Assembly: GCA_933228675.1 (NCBI GenBank) | Contig: OW121742.1 | Span: 39,531,255-39,595,254, forward strand | DNA length: 64,000 bases | Source of the DNA: Stomorhina lunata | Taxonomy: Eukaryota; Arthropoda; Insecta; Diptera; Rhiniidae | Direction: 5' to 3' | Shown here: positions 55,180-64,000 of the stretch, piece by piece | Position numbering within the stretch: the stretch's first letter is position 1 | How the letters are laid out: each line of letters opens with the position of its first letter | Translations under genes and position numbers: made by a program | Notes under the pieces: model-generated | Database searches by the model: none | Told to the model about the DNA's origin: nothing | Seen by the model: the letters and a program-made list of their open reading frames with translations, nothing else

Positions 55180-55740
55180 AGGCGGATTCATAGCTGTCAA
55201 AGGGGGAACAGCAGGGGACATTCGAAGCCGAATCAATAAAGGGAGAACAGCATGCTACTTCGTGAAGATATGGAGATCTATATTTATATCTAGAAGAACA
55301 TCAAAATATTCATATCCAGTATAAAATCTAAGCTTTTTTACGGCTGTGAGACATGAAACTAATCCAACAAAAAATTGCAGGCATTGCAAGCTTTTCTAAA
55401 TTGCTCCTATGAAAAATAATGCGTATCTTGTGGCCAAAACTTTCACCAAAGTAGCCTTATGGAAGTCTAAGCTCCAGGAACCAAGAGCCTAAGCGATTAG
55501 ATAACACAAGTGGATGAGGATAGGACACACTTTAAGAAAGCCCCAAGATGATTGCATGCTTAGCTCAGGGTAGTCGCAGAAGAGAAAGACCGACTTACAC
55601 TTAGAGACGACTGGCAAACACTGAGTTACCAGAAGCAGGCATTACTTGGTGGGAGATAACAAACTTTGCCTTAGATAAAATTAAATGGAATGAATTTGTT
55701 TATGGCTCTATGTTCCTCCTAGGAACTAAATAAATCGCAA
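55180..55740 (+). pseudogene. Non-LTR retrotransposon RT C-terminal remnant
   Basis: Plus-strand frames give VKGGTAGDIRSRINKGRTAC and YFVKIWRS (55198-55285), FFTAVRHET where 'LLYGCETW' is expected (about 55335), then WMRIGHTLRKPQDDCM (about 55515) and further tail text. This is the tail of the family with 'DGG..xDIxxRIxKARxAF...WIGHTLRKPDDD'. It is possibly the same family as 17095-17800 on the minus strand. Stops throughout; the palm domain is absent. Confidence 0.72.
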
Positions 55741-56690
55741 ATATGCCTCTACTTAAGTGGGCACCACTGATTTAAACCCATATTTCAAAATACCATAACA
55801 GAACAGAAAAATCATATCAAATACTTAGATTTTTGATTTAATAATTTTAACCGAAATCGAATAACACAAATATTTTGCGGGTTTTAAGAAATTGTGATTG
55901 ATATGGAAAGTTTTTACGCAAATCGCTCATTTACCGACTTCTTAATATCACGTGATGATAGGTCAAATCCGTTAAAAACCCTAATTTATAGACATACACA
56001 TGTATATTTATTCAAAATTGCAATCAATTAAATGACACTTTAAATAAATTATTTAAATTAATTACTTTATAAAAATATTCCATTCATAAAACAGACGCCT
56101 TTAAATACCCTACACCAAACATAATTGAATTGGTTGGTAGGCTTATGCTAATGTTAAAAGTACACACAATAAATTATAGGTATTTTTTGGAAATCTGTTG
56201 ATTTCAGAAATATCTTCAAATCAATTCCCTATATTTTCTAAATCAAATTTGAATTAAGATGAAAAATAAATCCTTTTAATTAAAAGAAGGTCAATATTTT
56301 GATATGGTTCCATTAATAGGTTATATAGCAATAAATAAATCGAGATGATTTTATATTTGAAACTTTAATTGGAATAGAGCTTATAGGATTGAATGACTTT
56401 TATCCTACATATACGGTAGTAGTGGTATAGGGTATAACATACGGTCGGTCCAGTCCGCTAGTAATAAACTTTCTCAATTGTTTTAATGTTATTATATTTT
56501 ACTCGTATAAATATTAATACCATTACCTAAGTCTATAAAGCCGACGAAATATTAAAACATATTTAATGATAATAAATGAACAAATAAGGATTTATTTGTT
56601 TATAATCATTAAATGCGAAATTAACAATGACGGAGTATTCATTTATTTTCATATGAAAAAAATATTTGTAGACGTAAATATTTTGTTATT
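55741..56690. other. Spacer, with a possible degenerate Helentron-like piece
   Basis: From about 56103 (ataccctacaccaaac) to 56460 (gggtataacatacggtcggt, ccagtccgctagtaat) there are weak 5' and 3' Helentron-like phrases on the plus strand. The rest is unremarkable AT-rich DNA. Confidence 0.3.
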
Positions 56691-59600
56691 AATAAGACAA
56701 ATTTTTATTCAAAATTTAAATTTTTACTAAAAACTCAAATTTTTAGTAAAAGTTCAAATTATTACTAAATATTTAAATTTTTAATAAAAACTCAAATTTT
56801 TAGTAAAAATTCAAATTATTACTAAATATTTAAATTTTTACTAAAAATTCAAATTTTTACTAACAATTCAAATTTTTACTAAAAATTCAAATTTTTACTA
56901 AAAGTTCAAATTTTTACTAGAAATTCAAATTTTAACTTTAATTCAAATTTTTGATAACAGTATAAATTTTTACAAAAATTCAAATTTTTACTAAAAATTC
57001 AAATTTTTATTAAAAACTAAAATTTTCACAAAAAATAATATTTGTACTAAAAGTTAAAATTTTAGTAAAAATTTGAATTATTAGTAAAATTTAAAATTTA
57101 GGTCAAGTTTGAATTTATAGTAAAAATTTAAAATTAAAGTAAAATTTAAATTTTTAGTAAAAATTTAAATTTTTAGTAAAAATATAAATTTTTGCGAAAA
57201 CTTATGTTATCAGTAAAAAATTGAATTTTTAGTAAAAATTTGAATTTTTAGTAAAAATTTGAATTTTTAGTAAAAATTTGAATTTTTAGTAAAAATTTGA
57301 ATTTTTAGTAAAAATTTGAATTTTTAGTAAAAATTTGAATTTTTAGTAAAAATTTAAAAAATCAAATTTGAATTTTTAGTCAAAATTTAAGTTTTAAGTA
57401 AAACTTTAAATTTTTAGTAAAAATGTTATATTTTTATGAAAATTTTAGTTTTTAGTAAAAATTTTTAAGTAAAAAGTAAAACTTAATTTTTTACTAAAAA
57501 CTAAAATTTTCACAAAAAATTTAAATTTTTACTATAAATTTAAGTTTTTACTTCAAACTCAAATTTTAATTATAAATTCAAATTTTGACCTGATTTTTTA
57601 AATTTTTACTAATAATTAAAATTTTTACTAAAAATTCAAATTTTTTTTTTATAAGTTTTTACTAAAAATTTAAATTTTAACTGATAACTTACATTTTCAC
57701 AAAAAATTAATATTTGTACTTAAAGTTAAATTTTTAGTAAAAATTTGAATTTTTAGTAAAACTTTAAAATTTAGGTCAAATTTGAATTTATAGTAAAAAT
57801 TTGAGTTTTAAGTCAAAACTTAAATTTTTAGTAAAAATATAAATTTTTGTGAAAATTTAAGTTATCAGAAAAAATTTAAGTTATCAGAAGAAATTTAAGT
57901 TATCAGAAAAAATTTGAATTTTTAGTAAAAATTTGAATTTTTAGTAAAAATTTGAATTTTTAGTAAAAATTTAAAAAATCAGGTCAAATTTGAATTTTTA
58001 GTCAAAATTTAAGTTTTAAGTAAAACTTTAAATTTTTATTAAAAATGTTATATTTTTATGAAAATTTTAGTTTTTAGTAAAAATTTTTAAGTAAAAATAA
58101 AACTTAATTTTTTACTAAAAACTAAAATTTTCACAAAAAATTTAAATTTTTACTATAAATTTAAGTTTTTACTTCAAACTCAAATTTTTTATTATAAAAT
58201 CAAATTTTGACCTGATTTTTTAAATTTTTACTAATAATTAAAATTTTTACTAAAAATTCAAATTTTTTTTTTATAAGTTTTTACTAAAAATTTAAATTTT
58301 AACTGATAACTTACATTTTCACAAAAAATTAATATTTGTACTTAAAGTTAAATTTTTAGTAAAAATTTGAATTTTTAGTAAAAATTTAAAATTTAGGTCA
58401 AATTTGAATTTATAGTAAAAATTTGAGTTTTAAGTCAAAACTTAAATTTTTAGTAAAAATATAAATTTTTGTGAAAATTTAAGTTATCAGAAGAAATTTA
58501 AGTTATCAGAAAAAATTTGAATTTTTAGTAAAAATTTAGATTTTTAGTAAAAATTTAAAAAATTAGGTCAAATTTAAATTTTTATTAAAAATTTAAGTTG
58601 AAATAAAAACTTAAATTTTTAGTAAAAATGTTATTTTTTATGAAAATTTTAATTTTTAGTAAAAATTTTTAAGTAAAAATTAAAACTTAATTTTTTACTA
58701 AAAACTAAAATTTTCACAAAAAATTCAAATTTTTACTAAAAATTTAAGTTTTTACTTCAAACTCAAATTTTTACTATAAGTTCAAATTTTGACCTGATTT
58801 TTTAGATTTTTACTAATATTTAAAATTTTTACTAAAAATTTAAAATTTTTACTAAAAATTTAAATTTTTACTTAAAATTTAAATTTTTACTGAAAACTAA
58901 AATTTTCACAATAATAAAATATTTTTACTAAAAACTTAAGTTTTTACTTAAAACTCAATATTTTACTATAAATTAAAATTTTACCTGATTTTTTAAATTT
59001 TTACTAAAAATTAAAGTTTTTACTAAAAATTAAAATTTTTACTTAAAATTAAAATTTTTTCTAAAAAAAACTAAAATTTTCACAAAAAATTAATATGTTA
59101 CTAAAAATTTAAATTTTTACTTAAAATTCAAATTTGATCTAATTTTTAAATTTGTTACTAATTCAAAAAGAAAATCTATTCGCACTTGATCCCAGTCTAT
59201 TACATTAATTGATTAATGTCAATAATCTGAGCTTTTACCTTGAATTTACAAACATAATTCGTAATGATTGTGTTTGTAAAATAGATAATAATGCGAGGTT
59301 CGAACAAATTATCTATTACATTAATAAATAAATGTAATAGACTGGGATCATGTTTTGATTTTAATAATATTTACCTCTCGAAAATTTTTTATTTTTTGAT
59401 TTTTACTAATAATTACAATTTTTACTAAAAATTTAAATTTTTACTAAAACTAAAATTTTCACTAAAAATTTAAATTCTTACTTAAAACTGAAGTTTTTAC
59501 TAAAAAATTTAATTTTTACTAAAAATAATATTTTTGCTTAAAATTTAAATTTTTACTTAAAACTGAAATTTTTACTAAAAACTTTAGTTATTACTCAAAA

Positions 59601-59870
59601 TTTTAATATTACTTAAAATTACAATTTTTACTTAAAACTAAAATTTGCACTAAAAATTTTAGTTTTTACTAAAAATTTTAGTTTATACTAAAAATTTGAA
59701 TTTTTACTAAAAACTAAAATTTTTACTAATAATTCAAAATTTTACTAAAAATTTTAATTTTTACTGAAAATTTAATTTTTTACTATAAATTAAAATTTTT
59801 ACTAAAAATTCAAATTTTTACTATAAATTTAAATATTTACTAAAAATGAAAATTTTACGTAATACGTAAC
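56691..59870. repeat. ~19-bp TTTTTASTAAAAA array with strand switching and higher-order units
   Basis: Monomers of about 19 bp contain the odd palindrome TTTTTACTAAAAA. Orientation alternates in blocks (ACTAAAAATTCAAA at 56700-57050; AGTAAAAATTTGAA at 57060-57480; reversed again at 57480-57690, and so on). A higher-order unit of about 600 bp is visible: taaaacttaattttttact starts near 57478, 58097 and 58680, each followed by a forward block and then a reverse block. The array is interrupted at 59158-59350 by a non-satellite block. Confidence 0.85.
59158..59350. mobile_element. Penelope-like anchor pair inside the satellite
   Basis: GCACTTGATCCCAGTCTATT followed by acattaatt (59182-59210) and its inverted partner aaatgtaatagactgggatc (59328-59347) bracket about 120 bp of non-repeat DNA containing gcgaggttcgaac. 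The outer left part, attcaaaaagaaaatctatt, also matches. These blocks are the same as those in the 32-36 kb higher-order units. Confidence 0.5.
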
Positions 59871-60314
59871 AGTCCCTTAGAGCTTTATACTTTTTAACTA
59901 GCCGAAATTTTGGGCAATGCCAAATTTAGTCACTCTGTGCTGTCTCAAAATGGCACTTCGTTATATAAATTTCTGTGTTTAAAAGTATTAGAACATTTGA
60001 CCGTGCAAAAGTGTTATGCGTTCCTTAAAAGAGTGTCTGTATTATATTTTCTTTACCATTATCTTCCTATCCAGTTTATTTTTTTTTTTAATGACTCACA
60101 GTAAAGAGTGAATCCTAGGAACCTGAAACAGAAATTATATTCTAAATTATATTCCTGAAACCCTTCAAAAGTGGAGCTGCAAAAAGGATGGCTTATTTTT
60201 TTATAAAATATCTAGTTTTATAGTTTTTTTTACTATCGATACTATCGTCAAATTTTAATAGTAAAAACGAAGTCGATTTAATTTAGTCAACGTAATTTTT
60301 TGCAAATTATTTTA
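59871..60314. other. Unannotated spacer
   Basis: A phrase at 59910-59960 (gggcaatgccaaatttagtc, actctgtgctgtctcaaaat) resembles the mariner text near 23880-23920 (gccaaatcgggcc...gtcactctgtgctctc), so a heavily decayed mariner fragment in the minus direction is possible. Confidence 0.35.
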
Positions 60315-60362
60315 TTCTTCTTCTGTTATCATTGACTCCCAGTGGAGCATAGGGCCTCAATT
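60315..60362 (-). pseudogene. Non-LTR retrotransposon 3' terminus fragment
   Basis: Minus strand reads EALCSTGSQ and a stop followed by an AGAAGAAG tail, identical in layout to the end of the element at 17095-17160. Only the last ~12 codons remain. Confidence 0.55.
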
Positions 60363-61965
60363 ATTTTATAGTAATAATATGCAGTTACTTTAGTATTTGA
60401 CTAATCATTAGACTCTAATGCATCGGCAGCGGCAAAATGTCTAGTTCAATAATGACGACTTCGTTTTTCGTTACAAAACTCAACAAAATAAGTTACGAGT
60501 AAATATTTATACGCTACCAACGTCATAGGATAAAATCGTCCAATTATTTCAGGTACCTCCCATAGGTCTGGTCATTGTTGTTGTAACTGCTTACTATTCT
60601 TAATATCATAAAACGACTGCCTAAGATATCTAAGTCGTCCAAGTACAAAGAAACCGACTGCCGTGAGAAATAATGTTTGGTATCATGCGATCGGGCTTAG
60701 CTGATTTTTCCTTTTTTGTTTCATTGTGCCGGAAGTAGCGCTTAGGAAGATCGGAAAGTATTCGAAAGTATTAAAGGTTTTACTTAAACCAAAGACAATA
60801 TAAAGATATTGCATTATATACATTTTTTCTGTGAAATGCTTAATGAAAGACCCTCTATATAATATTTTTATACAACTAAATAGTTTTATGACTAATAAAA
60901 AAATCATTCGATTTTTAATTGCTTAATATTAAGTCGTTACATTTTTAAGTATTTAAAAAAAATTAAGCGTGTCTAAATTTTTACTTTATAATATTTATAA
61001 TGACCCTTTAAAATTGCTTGTGGCTCAATATTCTAACATGATCAAAGCACGGGATCGATCAATGTTTTTAAGTGTAACTGATAAGTATAAACCTACCGAA
61101 TATTCGGTTTTAGGCATAATATCTTTTAGTATAAGTAGTACTTATACTAATTAAGTACCGACCGATTTTTTAAGTATTTACTAAAAAGATAATATAAATT
61201 AGGTCCACAATAGCCTTAAGTAGATTTCATATATAAGTATATCGATCAAGTAATAATCGTGTGTTACTTAAAAACATTTATGATAAGGCCAACGAAAGTT
61301 ATATGTTATTCTACCGAACATTTATTTCAGCAGAATATTAGGTCAGACCATTATAAACCTAATAGTTACTATTGCGTTCAACCATTTTATAGGTCTCGAA
61401 ACATTTGTAATTGCAATAAATTGCCTCTATTGTTTATATTTGATAACAAATTTCATTGCACTAGATCGGTTATCGGGCCTAAAAGCAAAGATCATTAGAA
61501 AATTCAAGGAAAATAATTCAAACAAATTGTATTTTACTTTACTCATTCTTCAGAATAATCATAAGTACTCAAGTTCAAGGGTTTTTGAAATTCGTATTTG
61601 GGTTTATGACAAGTGATTCTACTTATCAGTAAATTTCAAATTTAAATGTAATTAGTTCAACATTAGACATTTAAAAAGGGGTGTGAAGTATTTTTAATTA
61701 AATATTTTTAATGCGATCTTTTAAAAGGGAATGTAGTCATTAGGACGATGACTTTCAAGATTTTAAAATAATTTTCTTAAATCGTCAAATAATTTTTAAA
61801 TTTTATTTCTTTAGCCTAAAATTGTTATATTTTCTATATATTTAATTTCCATAGAATAGTTTTAGGCATAGCAAATAATTCAATTTTTAAAACCACACGA
61901 AATTTTCAAAAACAGCCGATATCAATCCACATATAACACAGTATTTTAAAAAGTAAAATTTTATA
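60363..61965. other. Unannotated unique-looking DNA
   Basis: About 1.6 kb without recognisable repeats. Open frames at 60683-60907, 60969-61154 and 61259-61498 show no motif or coding-like composition. Confidence 0.4.
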
Positions 61966-63500
61966 GAAAATTTCTTATTTTTTTATCGGAAATTTTTCAA
62001 AAATATTCTATTTTTTAAAAGGAAATTTTCCTATTTTTATAAGAAATTTTTCAAAAACTTCCTATTTTTATAGGAAATTTTTCAAAAATTTCCTATTTTT
62101 TTATAGGAAATTTTTCAAAAATGTCCTATTTTTTTATAGGAAATTTTTCAAAAATTTCCTATTTTTTTATAGGAAATTTTTCAAAAATTTCTTATTTTTT
62201 TATAGGAAATTTTTCAAAAATTTTCTATTTTTTATAGGAAATTTTTCAAAAATTTCCTATTTTTTATAGGAAATTTTTCAAAAATTTCCTATTTTTTTAT
62301 AGGAAATTTTTCAAAAATTTATATTTTTTTATAGGAAATTTTTCAAAAATTTCCTATATTTTTATAGGAAATTTTTCAAAAATTTCCTATTTTTTTATAG
62401 GAAATTTTTCAAAAATTTCCTATTTTTTTATAGGAAATTTTTCAAAAATTTCCTATTTTTTTATAGGAAATTTTTCAAAAATTTCCTATTTTTTTATAGG
62501 AAATTTTTCAAAAATTTCCTATTTTTTTATAGGAAATTTTTCAAAAATTTCCTATTTTTTTTTGGAAATTTTTCAAAAATTTCCTATTTTTTTATAGGAA
62601 ATTTTTCAAAAATTTCCTATTTTTTTATAGGAAATTTTTCAAAAATTTCCTATTTTTTTATAGGAAATTTTTCAAAAATTTCCTATTTTTTTATAGGAAA
62701 TTTTTCAAAAATTTCCTATTTTTATAGGAAATTTTTCAAAAATTTCCTATTTTTATAGGAAATTTTTCAAAAATTTCCTATTTTTATAGGAAATTTTTCA
62801 AAAATTTCCTATTTTTATAGGAATTTTTTCAAAAATTTCCTATTTTTTTATAGGAAATTTTTCAAAAATTTCCTATTTTTTTAGGAAATTTTTCAAAAAT
62901 TTCCTATTTTTTTAGGAAATTTTTCAAAAATTTCCTATTTTTATAGGAAATGTTTCAAAAATTTCCTATTTTTTTAGGAAATTTTTCAAAAATTTCCTAT
63001 TTTTATAGGAAATGTTTCAAAAATTTCCTATTTTTATAGGAAATGTTTCAAAAATTTCCTATTTTTATAGGAAATTTTTCAAAAATTTCCTATTTTTATA
63101 GGAAATTTTTCAAAAATTTCCTATTTTTATAGGAAATTTTTTAAAAATTTCCTATTTTTATAGGAAATTTTCAAAAATTTCAAAAATTTCCTATTTTTAT
63201 AGGAAATTTTTCAAAAATTTCCTATTTTTATAGGAAATTTTTCAAAAATTTCCTATTTTTATAGGAAATTTTTCAAAAATTTCCTATTTTTATATTTATA
63301 TATTTCCTATTTTTTTATAGGAAATTTTTCAAAAATTTCCTATTTTTATAGGAAATTTTTCAAAAATTTCCTGCTTTCATAGCAAATTTTTCAACATTTT
63401 TTTATTTTTATAACAAATTTCTCAAAAATTTCCTATTATAGGAAATTTTTCCAAAAATACCTATTTTTATAGGAAAATTTCCAAAAATTTATTATAATAT
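61966..63500. repeat. 31-33-bp satellite array, second locus
   Basis: Monomer TTTCCTATTTTTTTATAGG + aaatttttcaaaaa, period 33 in the first half and 31 from about 62700. Same core as the 50.7-53.9 kb array, but with TTTCCTA in place of TTTCTTA in almost every unit, so the whole monomer is closer to a perfect palindrome (TAGGAAA...TTTCCTA). Edges are diverged, with gcttttc and atattta interruptions near 63295 and 63375. Confidence 0.93.
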
Positions 63501-63930
63501 CATATTATAATATAAGTTTTCCTTTAATAATAAGTAAATATGGAAATTTTTGTTTCTGTAATTTTAACCTGTGGTATTAAATGTCAATCAAATAAATTTG
63601 TATTTATAGTCTATATCTTTTCCATTTCTACTTAATCTTTCTATTATATCTTTTCCATTTCTACTTAATCGCTTTCTAATTGAACTTAGTACTTTTAGAT
63701 AATTAATAACAAATTTCAAATTAATGGTTGCCATCTTCAAGAATCTTGACCGACCATCTACTCAATTTACTTTTCATCTGGAGTATTTCGCTGAAAACAA
63801 AAGTATTTTGTCTGTAAACGTCTTAATTTACATAAATAAATTACGATGTAAATCATTAAAATTAAGATATTAAACAAATTTGACAAAGAAGATACATATC
63901 TCTTGGAGAATTAAGGCAAACATTTAAAAT
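63501..63930. other. Unannotated spacer
   Basis: A 29-30-bp direct repeat (tatatcttttccatttctac then ttaatc, at about 63612 and 63644) is the only structure seen. Confidence 0.45.
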
Positions 63931-63934
63931 AACT

Positions 63935-64000
63935 CAAAGTAAGTATCGGTTATAACCGACTATAATATACCTTACCACAGTTTCATATAAAAATGTTTGT
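63935..64000 (-). mobile_element. Helentron-like 3' end, cut by window edge
   Basis: caaagtaagtatcggttata accgactataatatacctta resembles the minus-strand terminus at 7329 (caagtaagaatgagctatag then tcgacc...). The TCGGTTATAACCGA hairpin fits the expected position. Only 66 bp are available. Confidence 0.4.

Noticed and set aside
3711..63500. CRISPR-like interpretation of the arrays
   Set aside because: Repeats are contiguous with no unique spacers, in a eukaryotic context.

Overview
The window looks like intergenic, repeat-dominated DNA from a higher dipteran, most likely a calyptrate fly (blow fly or muscoid). The evidence is the very high A+T content, the absence of bacterial gene organisation, decayed Jockey-type and other non-LTR retrotransposons, DD37E Tc1/mariner transposons, and many DINE-1/Helentron-like elements carrying the usual phrases (ATAGCTCCCATATAA, GTCTGTCTG runs, 3' end CTTACTTGTT). 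The species assignment is inference. The only stretch that looks like a host protein-coding exon is a 73-codon ORF on the minus strand at 46097-46318.

Layout. 1-8.4 kb: a TIR element (1176-1562), a palindromic MITE (2210-2340), a long foldback (2534-3097), a TIR-bounded giant palindrome of CAATTG-core repeats (3692-4818), then Helentron-like copies. 8.4-12.3 kb: AT-rich DNA with microsatellites. 12.3-14.3 kb: a CTATAG-core array flanked by sequence I interpret as Penelope-like terminal repeat, including a hammerhead-ribozyme-like motif. 14.2-21.5 kb: a graveyard of at least three non-LTR retrotransposon types, two MITEs and a Helentron-like element with a duplicated 3' end. 23.5-24.8 kb: mariner copy 1. 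25.5-30 kb: a non-LTR element broken up by an inverted pair of Helentron-like elements, TA microsatellites and a MITE, then a tandem repeat of about 140 bp. 32.1-36.4 kb: a 4-kb higher-order satellite with units near 670 bp, built from the same Penelope-like terminal pieces. 36.55-36.96 kb: a minisatellite rich in TGACTCA. 37.4-38.1 kb: a 334-bp tandem duplication. 38.6-45.5 kb: Helentron-like elements and a 414-bp segmental tandem duplication, with mariner copy 2 exactly at its junction and a 2.56-kb Helentron-like insertion inside the second copy. 46.1 kb: the small gene. 47.1-49.7, 50.7-53.9, 56.7-59.9 and 62.0-63.5 kb: four large AT-rich arrays, separated by a foldback and a retrotransposon remnant.

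Taken together, about a quarter of the window is AT-rich satellite whose monomers all contain a short palindrome. In at least two cases the satellite is physically joined to recognisable mobile-element ends. The most promising signals are the satellites apparently derived from Penelope-like termini (TATA boxes and a hammerhead-like motif), the mariner sitting on a duplication breakpoint, and the cluster of AP-1/Cnc-type sites. All family assignments come from reading the sequence; no database search was run.
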